Shown here one piece after another: positions 1 to 7,290 of a stretch of 17,900 nucleotides of DNA. Positions within the stretch are counted from its first letter, which is position 1. Each line of letters begins with the position of its first letter. Under the pieces are notes generated by a model. That model was given only the letters and a program-made list of their open reading frames with translations, did no database searches and was not told the DNA's origin. The position numbers were made by a program, and so were the translations under genes. Origin of the DNA: Marisimplicoccus sp964437815 (lineage in GTDB: Bacteria; Bacteroidota; Bacteroidia; Flavobacteriales; Flavobacteriaceae); contig CAYTIE010000022.1 of assembly GCA_964437815.1 (NCBI GenBank), forward strand, positions 1 to 17,900. The letters are read 5' to 3'.

Positions 1-419
1 CAGCCCAATCACAACTTTCTGTGCCTCCAGCTCCAGCAGTAATTTGAAGGATTGCACTCATTGAATCCTCTTTTTTATTTAATATCATTTTAAACTCAAC
101 TTCCTCTAGACGTATTAATGCATTATTGTAATGATTTTGAATCTCTTCCTCAGAGATTTCATTGTTTTGATAGAACTGACTGAATACCTCAAGGTCATTG
201 ATTATACTTTCTGTACTATAAAATTCATTCAAAATTTTTTTTTCATTTTGAATGAGCTTCATTTGTTGTTCAGCTTTTTTTGAGTTAGACCAAAAATCTG
301 GATCTGATGCTTCTTTTTCTTTTTCTGAAATAAGAGCTTTTCTTGAATCAATGTCAAAGATATTCCCTTAACGTAGCAAGACGCTCTAAAAGGGACTTTA
401 AATTTTCCTTAGAAAACAT
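1..419 (-). CDS. prfB: Peptide chain release factor 2, 5' part, with programmed +1 frameshift
   Basis: RF2 recognises UAA and UGA stop codons and triggers peptide release on the ribosome. Only the first ~139 codons are in the window; the gene runs off the left edge, so the anticodon-mimicking and GGQ parts are not visible. Reading from ATG at 419, 21 codons end in CTT followed by an in-frame TGA at 356-354. Slipping +1 there (CTT-T-GAC) opens a continuous frame to the edge that contains a DPDFW segment, a coiled-coil-like Glu/Lys-rich helix region and, near positions 36-2, AGAGGTESCDWA, the RF2-family AGxGGTExxDW motif. The frame switch is therefore the known RF2 autoregulation, not a broken gene. 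A normal open-reading-frame scan misses this gene because each piece is short. It is divergent from the protease gene at 489. Identification is firm; the far half is unseen. Confidence 0.93.
354..371 (-). other. prfB programmed +1 frameshift site
   Basis: On the minus strand the order is TTA AGG GAA TAT CTT TGA C. This matches the established RF2 recoding layout: a Shine-Dalgarno-like AAGGG, a 3-nt TAT codon, the slippery CTT and a TGA followed by C (weak termination context). Low RF2 slows termination at TGA, the ribosome slips from CTT to TTT, and full-length RF2 is made. The SD-like core AAGGG is shorter than the AGGGGG of E. coli. The pieces and spacing are read directly; the regulatory behaviour is known from the family. 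Confidence 0.92.
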
Positions 420-488
420 ATTTGATTTTATTGAAATTTAATTATTCATTCTCAAATAAAAAAATTATATTTCTAAAAATACATTTTT

Positions 489-2852
489 ATGAGAAACTCA
501 ATAATTGCATTTTTTCTTTTTAATTACCTTTCATTTTCACAAGAGATAGAATTTAAAGGTTATTTTGATTACACGTATAACCATAATAATGGTAAAATAA
601 CTCTTGCAATAAACAAACTTGACCAAGAATTCTTATATGTTAACTCTTTAAGTAGAGGTATTGGTAATAATGACTTAGGACTTGATAGAGGTCAACTTGG
701 AAATGCTAGGGTAGTTTACTTTACAAAAAAAGGGGATAAAATCTTTTTAATCCAACCTAATTTAAAATTTATATCGACCTCTGATAATGCCTTGGAAAAT
801 AAAGCAGTAGACCAAGCATTTGCTAGATCAGTTCTTTATGGATTCAAAATTCTAAAAATAGAGAACAATAAGCACTATATTGATTTAACTCCATTTATTT
901 TACAGGATGCACATGGAATTTCCTCAAGACTAAATAATTCAGGTTCAGGCTCATATTCTCTGGATTTATCAAAATCAGCAATTGATTTAGAAAGAACTAA
1001 AGCATTTCCTAAAAATATTGAGTTTGATGTGATGTTAACATTTATTGGTAATCCTAAGGGTATGTTAGTAAGAAGTGTAACTCCAACCCCTTCAAACTTA
1101 ACTGTGAATCAACATCACTCATTTATCCAACTTCCTGATAATAAATACAAGAAAAGAATATTTGATCCACGAAGTGGCTCTAATCCATTTATTGTATATG
1201 ATTATTCAACACCAATCAATGAACCTACAGAACAACGATATATTGTTAGACATCGTCTGGAAAAGAAAAATAATAAAAACGAAATAAGTGAAGCAGTTGA
1301 ACCTATTGTATATTATCTTGATAATGGTACACCAGAACCTGTTAAAACAGCTTTACTAGAAGGAGGGAAATGGTGGAATCAAGCTTTTGAAAGTATAGGT
1401 TACAAGGATGCATTTCAAATAAAAATATTACCTGAAGATGTTGATCCTATGGATATCAGATATAATTTAATACAGTGGATACATAGATCTACTAGAGGAT
1501 GGAGTTATGGAGCAAGTATTGTAGACCCTAGAACAGGAGAGATAATAAAAGGTCAAGTTAGTCTTGGTAGCTTAAGAGTTAGGCAAGATTATATGATTTT
1601 ACTTGGACTTACAGAAAATCCAAACGATCAGATTAATAATGATAAGATAATAGAAACTTCTCTAGATAGAATTAGACAATTATCCGCACACGAGATTGGA
1701 CATACATTAGGTTTTGCCCATAATTATTTATCAAGTATTTCAAATAGATCATCTGTAATGGATTATCCACATCCCAAGATAGATCTTATTGATGGTAAGA
1801 TAAATCTAGATAATGCTTATGATAAAAATATTGGGGAGTGGGATAAAGTTAGTGTTGCATATGCTTATAGTGATTTTTCTAATGACCTAGATGAATTGTC
1901 TGAATTGAATAAAATTATTGAAAATGCATCTAATAAAGGATTAGGATTTATCAGTGATTCTGATTCTAGACCCTTTGGAAGTGCCCATCCTTTTTCTCAT
2001 TTATGGGATAATGGAGATATTCCTTATAAGGAGTTAGATAAACTAATTGAAGTAAGAAGATTAGCATTAAATAATATAGGTTTAAATCATCTTAACAGTA
2101 ATGAGCCTTACTCTAAAATTGAAGATATTCTAGTCCCTATATATTTACTCCATAGATATCAGATAGAGGCTACAGCAAAAGCTATAGGAGGTCTAAAGTA
2201 TGAGTATTTCGTTAAGAATGATAAAAAAGAAAAAATAGAATTTGTAGACAATGACTTGCAAATTAGATCATTAAAATCATTAATTAATGTAATAAATCCT
2301 AAAAACTTAACCCTTCCTAATAATTTAATTAATATAATTACTCCTAGATCATTTAGGGATAACAGAACAAGAGAAAACTTTGCTTCTAATACAGGTGTTG
2401 CCTTTGATTATATTTCAGCATCATCATCAATTTTAAACCATACTTTTAACTTACTCTTTAATTACCAGAGAGTTAATAGAATAGTTCAGCAAAATATGCT
2501 AAATAATAACTTAATGTCATTAGATAAATATTTGGATATTATTATTGATTCCGTATATAGTTTTATTTCATCAAATACATATAAAATAGAGCTTAACAAA
2601 AACTCCAGATCAATCTTATTAGATTATATATTTAATCTTTATAGTCACTCTTCATTATATGATAATGGAAGGTCTGTTATATTAAATAAGATTTATAAAA
2701 TCAAAAAAGAATTAAATTCTAAAGATTCATTTGATAGCTTATTAACTAAAAGGATTAATGACTTTCTAGATAATCCTGAGGAATATAATATGATTCAAAA
2801 CTATACTATACCTGATGGCTCGCCGATTGGCAATTTTTCTTGTGATTACTAG
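489..2852 (+). CDS. Secreted zinc-dependent metalloprotease (DUF5117/DUF4953 family)
   Basis: A 787-residue exported protein. Residues 1-18 form a short basic-hydrophobic signal peptide ending in SFSQ with no lipobox Cys, so the protein is probably periplasmic or secreted rather than a lipoprotein. The N-terminal half resembles the DUF5117 domain (around residues 45-75 it carries FLYVNSL and GLDRGQLGN). The catalytic metzincin-type site is HEIGHTLGFAH at residues 401-411: His401, His405 and His411 bind zinc, Glu402 is the general base, and Met424 in SVMDYPHP gives the Met-turn. The rest is a helical C-terminal region typical of these ~800-residue Bacteroidota proteins. The native substrate is unknown for the family. 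A downstream pair of PLP enzymes starts 35 bp later but has its own promoter-like site, so co-transcription is uncertain. No Shine-Dalgarno precedes the ATG. Confidence 0.88.
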   Translation: MRNSIIAFFLFNYLSFSQEIEFKGYFDYTYNHNNGKITLAINKLDQEFLYVNSLSRGIGNNDLGLDRGQLGNARVVYFTKKGDKIFLIQPNLKFISTSDNALENKAVDQAFARSVLYGFKILKIENNKHYIDLTPFILQDAHGISSRLNNSGSGSYSLDLSKSAIDLERTKAFPKNIEFDVMLTFIGNPKGMLVRSVTPTPSNLTVNQHHSFIQLPDNKYKKRIFDPRSGSNPFIVYDYSTPINEPTEQRYIVRHRLEKKNNKNEISEAVEPIVYYLDNGTPEPVKTALLEGGKWWNQAFESIGYKDAFQIKILPEDVDPMDIRYNLIQWIHRSTRGWSYGASIVDPRTGEIIKGQVSLGSLRVRQDYMILLGLTENPNDQINNDKIIETSLDRIRQLSAHEIGHTLGFAHNYLSSISNRSSVMDYPHPKIDLIDGKINLDNAYDKNIGEWDKVSVAYAYSDFSNDLDELSELNKIIENASNKGLGFISDSDSRPFGSAHPFSHLWDNGDIPYKELDKLIEVRRLALNNIGLNHLNSNEPYSKIEDILVPIYLLHRYQIEATAKAIGGLKYEYFVKNDKKEKIEFVDNDLQIRSLKSLINVINPKNLTLPNNLINIITPRSFRDNRTRENFASNTGVAFDYISASSSILNHTFNLLFNYQRVNRIVQQNMLNNNLMSLDKYLDIIIDSVYSFISSNTYKIELNKNSRSILLDYIFNLYSHSSLYDNGRSVILNKIYKIKKELNSKDSFDSLLTKRINDFLDNPEEYNMIQNYTIPDGSPIGNFSCDY

Positions 2853-2871
2853 CATAATTTAAGTAAATTTG
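2840..2871 (+). promoter_or_regulatory. Bacteroidota-type promoter for the two PLP-enzyme genes
   Basis: TTG at 2840-2842, 21 bp spacer, then TAAATTTG at 2864-2871, a full match to the flavobacterial -33 TTG / -7 TAnnTTTG pattern (reported spacing about 17-23 bp). The expected start of transcription is around 2877-2879, giving a leader of only about 10 bases before the ATG at 2888. The -33 element lies inside the end of the protease gene. Sequence match only. Confidence 0.5.
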
Positions 2872-2887
2872 AACTTTCTTTATATAA

Positions 2888-3925
2888 ATGAAAAATAAAG
2901 AAGCTTACGCAGATATACTAGAGTTAATAGGAAACACTCCTTTAATAAAACTCAATAAAATTGCTAATGATTTTAAAGGAGACTATTTTACAAAATTTGA
3001 GGCTTTTAATCCTGGTCATTCGAACAAGGACAGAATAGCTTTATATATTCTTAATGAAGCTGAATCATCCGGATTAATTAATAAAGGTGATACAATTATT
3101 GAAACAACATCTGGTAATACTGGCTTTAGTTTAGCTATGGTCTCCCTCCTAAAAGGTTATAACTGTGTTTTAGCTGTTAGTTCTAAAGCATCAAAAGATA
3201 AGATTAATATGATGAAATCTTTAGGCGCAAAAATTTATGTATGTCCTTCGAATGTTCGTGCTGATGATCCAAGATCTTACTATCAGGTTGCAGAAAGATT
3301 AAGCAAAGAGATAAAATCTTCAGTTTACATTAATCAATATTTTAATGAATTAAATATTAAAGCACATTATTCGTCTACTGGTCCTGAGATTTGGTCACAA
3401 ACTAATGGTAAAATAACTCATTTGATTGCTTGTAGTGGAACAGGAGGAACAATATCAGGAATAGGAAGATATCTTAAGGAAAAAAATAAGGATATAAAAA
3501 TAATTGGAGTTGATGCCTACGGTTCTATATTAAAAAAATATCACGAAACTGGAGAGTTAGATGAAGATGAAATTCATTCATACAGAATAGAAGGAATGGG
3601 TAAAAACATTGTTCCATCTGCAACCGACTTTAAGATAATCGATAAATTTGTTAAAGTTACTGACTCTGAAAGTGCCCATATGGCAAGAAACATTACTTTA
3701 AATGAAGGTATCTTTGTTGGTTATACCTCTGGCGCTGCGATGCAAGCTGCTAAACAATTAGACGAAGAGGGTGAATTTGATAACAACAGTTATATTGTAA
3801 TAGTTTTTGCAGACCATGGCTCAAGGTACTTAAGTAAAATATATTCTGATGAATGGATGAATAATCAAGGTTTTTATGACAGTAATTTTTATCAGCCAAA
3901 TATAAACACGATTAATTACGTTTAA
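2888..3925 (+). CDS. PLP-dependent cysteine-synthase-fold enzyme, probable cysteate synthase
   Basis: A fold-type II PLP enzyme of the cysteine synthase / cystathionine beta-synthase family, 345 residues, without the CBS regulatory domains. The Schiff-base lysine is Lys47 in PGHSNKDR (the usual form is PGGSxKDR), the substrate loop is TTSGNTG at 73-79, the phosphate-binding loop is SGTGGTIS at 183-190, and Ser281 in YTSGAA should contact the pyridine nitrogen. By fold alone it would exchange a leaving group on a serine derivative for a sulfur nucleophile. Because it sits 3 bp upstream of an alpha-oxoamine synthase of the sulfonolipid type, I infer that it makes L-cysteate (probably from O-phosphoserine and sulfite) rather than cysteine. 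Plain cysteine synthase or cystathionine beta-synthase activity remains possible. Family call is strong; the specific reaction is inference from context. Confidence 0.82.
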   Translation: MKNKEAYADILELIGNTPLIKLNKIANDFKGDYFTKFEAFNPGHSNKDRIALYILNEAESSGLINKGDTIIETTSGNTGFSLAMVSLLKGYNCVLAVSSKASKDKINMMKSLGAKIYVCPSNVRADDPRSYYQVAERLSKEIKSSVYINQYFNELNIKAHYSSTGPEIWSQTNGKITHLIACSGTGGTISGIGRYLKEKNKDIKIIGVDAYGSILKKYHETGELDEDEIHSYRIEGMGKNIVPSATDFKIIDKFVKVTDSESAHMARNITLNEGIFVGYTSGAAMQAAKQLDEEGEFDNNSYIVIVFADHGSRYLSKIYSDEWMNNQGFYDSNFYQPNINTINYV

Positions 3926-3928
3926 CTA

Positions 3929-5179
3929 ATGGAAGATTTATTTAAAAAAATATATAAGAATAAAGGTGATATTGGTAAATGGGCTTCATTGGCTGAAGGA
4001 TATTTTGTGTTTCCTAAGTTGGAAGGACCAATATCAAATAGGATGAAATTCAATGGTAAAGAGATTATTACATGGAGTGTTAATGATTATCTAGGACTTG
4101 CAAATCATCCTGAAGTTAGAAAGATAGATTCCGATGCATCTAAAGAGTATGGTAGTGCATATCCAATGGGTGCTAGAATGATGTCAGGTCACACAACATT
4201 ACATGAAGAGCTTGAATCCAAACTTGCAAATTTTGTTTCTAAGGATGCTGCGTATTTGTTGAATTTTGGATACCAAGGAATCTTATCAACTATTGATACT
4301 TTGGTGTCAAAGAATGATATAATAGTTTATGATATTGATGCCCATGCCTGCATTGTTGATGGTGCTAGACTTCATGTAGGTAAAAGATTCACTTATCAAC
4401 ATAATGATATGAAAAGTCTTGAGAAAAATTTAATTAGAGCAACAAAAATTGCAGAACAGTCAGGTGGTGGTATTCTAGTTATTTCAGAAGGTGTTTTTGG
4501 AATGAGAGGGGAACAAGGAAAGCTTAGAGAAATTGTAAAATTAAAAGCAAAATATAAATTTAGATTTTTAGTAGATGATGCACATGGATTTGGAACTCTA
4601 GGAAAAACCGGAGCTGGAGCAGGAGAAGAGCAGGGAGTTCAGAACGATATTGATGTTTATTTTGCAACTTTTGCGAAGTCTATGGCATCAACAGGTGCCT
4701 TTATTGCAGGAGATAGTGAAATAATTGAATACCTTAAGTATAATATGAGATCTCAAATGTTTGCAAAATCTCTTCAAATGCAGTTAGTCGTTGGGGCAAT
4801 CAAAAGATTAGACATGATTCAAAGAGACACAAAATTTAAAGATAAATTATGGAATAATGTAAACCTTCTTCAGAAAGGCCTTAAAGATAGAGGCTTTGAT
4901 ATTGGAAATACCCAAAGTTGTGTTACACCTGTATACCTTAAGGGTAGTATCCCTGAGGCAATGGTTTTAGTTAGAGATTTAAGGGAAAATCATCAAATAT
5001 TTTGTTCAATAGTGGTATATCCAGTAATTCCAAAAGGATTAATATTACTTAGGCTTATACCTACAGCTTCTCATACAATTAAGGATATTAATTTAACTCT
5101 TGAAGCTTTTGGGGAAATAAGAAAAAAACTTGAGAAGGGAGTTTATAAAAAGATGTCTGATACAATACAAGCTTCCTAA
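3929..5179 (+). CDS. Alpha-oxoamine synthase, probable cysteate fatty-acyltransferase (sulfonolipid synthesis)
   Basis: A 416-residue fold-type I PLP enzyme of the alpha-oxoamine synthase family (serine palmitoyltransferase, KBL, AONS relatives), which decarboxylates an amino acid and joins it to a fatty acyl thioester. Visible landmarks are the NDYLGLANHP segment near residue 52, the ring-stacking His139 in DAHAC, Asp217 and His219 in VDDAHGFG, and the aldimine lysine Lys250 in TFAKSMAS. The N-terminal region containing GKWASLAEGYFVFPKLEGP resembles, from memory, the flavobacterial branch that condenses cysteate with an acyl chain to give 3-ketocapnine, the sulfonolipid precursor linked in Flavobacterium to gliding. 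It starts 3 bp after the synthase gene, consistent with one transcript. Alternatives are serine palmitoyltransferase or glycine C-acetyltransferase; the paired synthase argues against them. Confidence 0.82.
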   Translation: MEDLFKKIYKNKGDIGKWASLAEGYFVFPKLEGPISNRMKFNGKEIITWSVNDYLGLANHPEVRKIDSDASKEYGSAYPMGARMMSGHTTLHEELESKLANFVSKDAAYLLNFGYQGILSTIDTLVSKNDIIVYDIDAHACIVDGARLHVGKRFTYQHNDMKSLEKNLIRATKIAEQSGGGILVISEGVFGMRGEQGKLREIVKLKAKYKFRFLVDDAHGFGTLGKTGAGAGEEQGVQNDIDVYFATFAKSMASTGAFIAGDSEIIEYLKYNMRSQMFAKSLQMQLVVGAIKRLDMIQRDTKFKDKLWNNVNLLQKGLKDRGFDIGNTQSCVTPVYLKGSIPEAMVLVRDLRENHQIFCSIVVYPVIPKGLILLRLIPTASHTIKDINLTLEAFGEIRKKLEKGVYKKMSDTIQAS

Positions 5180-5180
5180 T

Positions 5181-5199
5181 AAAAAGCTAATCGTTTAGC
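5181..5199 (-). terminator. Weak intrinsic terminator after dnaN
   Basis: On the minus strand the last codons and stop of dnaN form GCTAA-ACGA-TTAGC, a 5-bp stem with a 4-base loop (5199-5186), directly followed by five Ts (5185-5181). The stem is short and holds only two GC pairs, so termination would be weak. It lies in the 7-bp gap between convergent genes and overlaps the dnaN stop codon. Confidence 0.35.
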
Positions 5200-6302
5200 A
5201 TAACAGGCATAACTAACATTGTTATATCTTCTTTCTTATTAGTAGTATCAGGTCTTATAATTCCTGCTCTATTCGGATGTGACATTGATAATGTAACCAT
5301 TTCACTATCAAGATTATTTAACATTTCAATTAAAAATTTTGAATTAAATCCTATTTGTATATCATCTCCCTTATAATCACATTTAAGGTTTTCATCTGCT
5401 TTATTACTATAGTCAAAATCTTCAGCTGAAATATTAAGAGAAGTTCCAGCAATTTTAAGTCTTACTTGATGAGTTGTTTTATTTGAGAATATGCTAACCC
5501 TTCTGACAGAATTAAGAAAAACCTCTCTATTTATAGATAGTACATTAGGATTTTCTTTTGGAATAACAGCTTCATAATTCGGAAATTTACCATCAATTAG
5601 TCTACAGGTTAATGTATTTTTATTGAATTTAAACTTAGCATTCGATTCATTATATTCAATTGAAATTTCACCTTCAACTGAAGCTAGAATTCCTTTAAGT
5701 ATTTGAAGTGGTTTTTTAGGCATTATAAATTCAGAATTATTTTCAGAGTTATAATCTTTTCTTTCATATTTAACCAACTTATGAGCATCTGTTGCCACAA
5801 ATTTCAATGAGTCACTATTAAATTGAAAAAACACACCACTCATAACTGGTCTTAAATCATCATTTCCAGAAGCAAAAATTGTAGAATTAATTGCATTTAA
5901 AAAGTCGTTAGAATTAATTTCTGTTGTTGAAGCATCCTGGATAGCTATTTCTTTAGGGAATTCCCCTCCGTCTAGGTAAGCTAAAGAGTATTTACCGTTA
6001 TCAGCAGTAATTTCAATTGTATTTTTATCAGACTTGTTAAAGGTTAAAGGTTGATCAGCAAAAGTTTTTAAAATATCCAATAATAATTTTGCAGATAATG
6101 CAATACTATCATCACTTTCTGACTCAATTTCTATTTCTGAGGTCATCGATGATTCTAAATCAGATGAGGTAATCTTTAATTTATTTTTTTCAATATTGAA
6201 TAAAAAATTATCAAGAATTGGAATTGTATTTGTCGAATTTATAATTCCCCCTAGATTTTGTAGCTCTTTATATAATAGTGATGATGATACTATGAACTTC
6301 AT
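5187..6302 (-). CDS. dnaN: DNA polymerase III beta subunit (sliding clamp)
   Basis: The 371-residue sliding clamp dimerises into a ring around DNA and tethers DNA polymerase III and other replication and repair proteins. Length and layout fit three repeated clamp domains of about 120 residues. Recognisable segments are the N-terminal LGGIINSTNTIPILDNFLF, the GGEFP and DGKFPNYEAVIP segments at the domain junctions, and the C-terminal MLVMPVMLND, which forms part of the hydrophobic pocket that binds client proteins. The gene is alone rather than beside dnaA, as is common in Bacteroidota. A TATATTTG promoter-like box lies 14 bp upstream, with no Shine-Dalgarno. It converges with the acyltransferase gene with 7 bp between stops. 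Confidence 0.96.
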   Translation of the reverse strand: MKFIVSSSLLYKELQNLGGIINSTNTIPILDNFLFNIEKNKLKITSSDLESSMTSEIEIESESDDSIALSAKLLLDILKTFADQPLTFNKSDKNTIEITADNGKYSLAYLDGGEFPKEIAIQDASTTEINSNDFLNAINSTIFASGNDDLRPVMSGVFFQFNSDSLKFVATDAHKLVKYERKDYNSENNSEFIMPKKPLQILKGILASVEGEISIEYNESNAKFKFNKNTLTCRLIDGKFPNYEAVIPKENPNVLSINREVFLNSVRRVSIFSNKTTHQVRLKIAGTSLNISAEDFDYSNKADENLKCDYKGDDIQIGFNSKFLIEMLNNLDSEMVTLSMSHPNRAGIIRPDTTNKKEDITMLVMPVMLND

Positions 6303-6315
6303 TGTAAGTTTTTAT

Positions 6316-6348
6316 CAAATATATTTAAATGCATTAATAATCTAACAA
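6316..6348 (-). promoter_or_regulatory. Bacteroidota-type promoter for dnaN
   Basis: On the minus strand, TTG at 6348-6346, a 22-bp spacer and TATATTTG at 6323-6316 match the -33 TTG / -7 TAnnTTTG pattern. The predicted transcript would begin only several bases before the ATG at 6302, giving a very short leader. It sits in the 80-bp gap below the SAM hydrolase gene, so dnaN probably has its own promoter. Confidence 0.45.
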
Positions 6349-6382
6349 TTATACACAAAAAGTTATCTACTAACTTCAAACA

Positions 6383-7210
6383 TTAAAAATGAATGCTAAT
6401 TGGGTCTCTGTATCCTAACCCAAATAGCGTGCTTGCGCTTCCTACAGTTGAAGGATTGCTCTTATATATAGATAGTTCTAGGTATCCCAGAGTATTAAAC
6501 AATGCTAATTTTTTACCATCCTCTTCACGTTTTTCTTTTGGAATACTATAATCGATTGCATCACTATAATTATTGAATATTTTATTAAACTTTACATTTC
6601 TAGCATTAATAGTAAACGGCCTTGATTTAGAAATCTCATTAAAAATCTTTTGAGTGATATTTGTTACTACATTACCATAATTATCAATATAAATAACACT
6701 TCCTATAATTTGATTATTATCATTGCTAACTACAGGTTTAATATCTTTTATTTCTTTAATTGAATCAATTTTTTTCCCAATAACTTCTAGTTTTCCATCT
6801 CTTGAAATATGAGTTGCTATTTTTACAAATACATCATTTGCGGTAATAGCGTTATTGTAGTTTTTATGAATATTAATTTCAACTATAGAATCGGCTTTAA
6901 AATCATCAATAATCATTGAAAAAACACCATTATCTGCACCAATAAAATAATTATCGTCAAACTTCATTGCTACATGTGCATTTTCAGGCGTTAATTCAGA
7001 CTCTATACCAATTATATGTATTGAGTCTTTAGGAAAATGTCTGTATGCAGATTTAATTATATATGCTGCCTCTGTTAGATTAAAAGGGCTAATATTATGA
7101 GATATATCAACAATTCTAACATCACTAATTTCATTATATATTTTAGCTTTTAATTCACTTACAGAATAATCCTTATTTCCGTAGTCTGTAGTTAATGTTA
7201 TAATTGACAT
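6383..7210 (-). CDS. SAM hydrolase / DUF62 family (S-adenosylmethionine hydroxide adenosyltransferase)
   Basis: A 275-residue member of the DUF62 family, related to SAM-dependent fluorinases and chlorinases, whose usual reaction splits S-adenosylmethionine with water into adenosine and methionine. Family landmarks are LTTDYGNKD at residues 6-14 (Asp9), VDISHNI at 34-40, the GADNGVF segment at 91-97, KIATHIS with His134, and DNYGNVVTNI at 176-185. The region that in archaeal and other homologues reads DPGVGxxR and supplies the catalytic Asp and Arg is replaced here by an ESELTPEN stretch (residues 70-77). Function is therefore assigned at family level only. The gene is divergent from phoH, 80 bp apart, and followed by dnaN after 80 bp. 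Confidence 0.85.
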   Translation of the reverse strand: MSIITLTTDYGNKDYSVSELKAKIYNEISDVRIVDISHNISPFNLTEAAYIIKSAYRHFPKDSIHIIGIESELTPENAHVAMKFDDNYFIGADNGVFSMIIDDFKADSIVEINIHKNYNNAITANDVFVKIATHISRDGKLEVIGKKIDSIKEIKDIKPVVSNDNNQIIGSVIYIDNYGNVVTNITQKIFNEISKSRPFTINARNVKFNKIFNNYSDAIDYSIPKEKREEDGKKLALFNTLGYLELSIYKSNPSTVGSASTLFGLGYRDPISIHF

Positions 7211-7239
7211 AAAATGAAAATAACTTTATAAAATTTATG

Positions 7240-7247
7240 TAAATTTG
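7240..7247 (+). promoter_or_regulatory. Possible -7 box for phoH-purC
   Basis: TAAATTTG is a perfect TAnnTTTG box about 43 bp before the TTG start of phoH, in the 80-bp divergent gap. No TTG lies at the expected 17-23 bp upstream, so only half of the promoter pattern is present. On the opposite strand TAAATTTT (7237-7230) is a near match that could serve the SAM hydrolase gene. I see nothing else in this gap. Confidence 0.35.
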
Positions 7248-7290
7248 AGTCAAATAATCTACTATAACAAATTATTAATAACTATATCTA

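Noticed and set aside
354..419. prfB as a pseudogene broken by an early stop
   Set aside because: The stop sits in the exact TAT CTT TGA C recoding context and the +1 frame continues intact.
433..473. TAnnTTTG-like boxes for prfB (TAAATTTC) and for the protease (TATATTTC)
   Set aside because: Each misses the final G and lacks a TTG at the right distance; in DNA this AT-rich such near matches are expected by chance.
5169..5188. AGCTT/AAGCT inverted repeat as a terminator for the sulfonolipid genes
   Set aside because: Only a 5-bp stem and no T-run after it on the plus strand.
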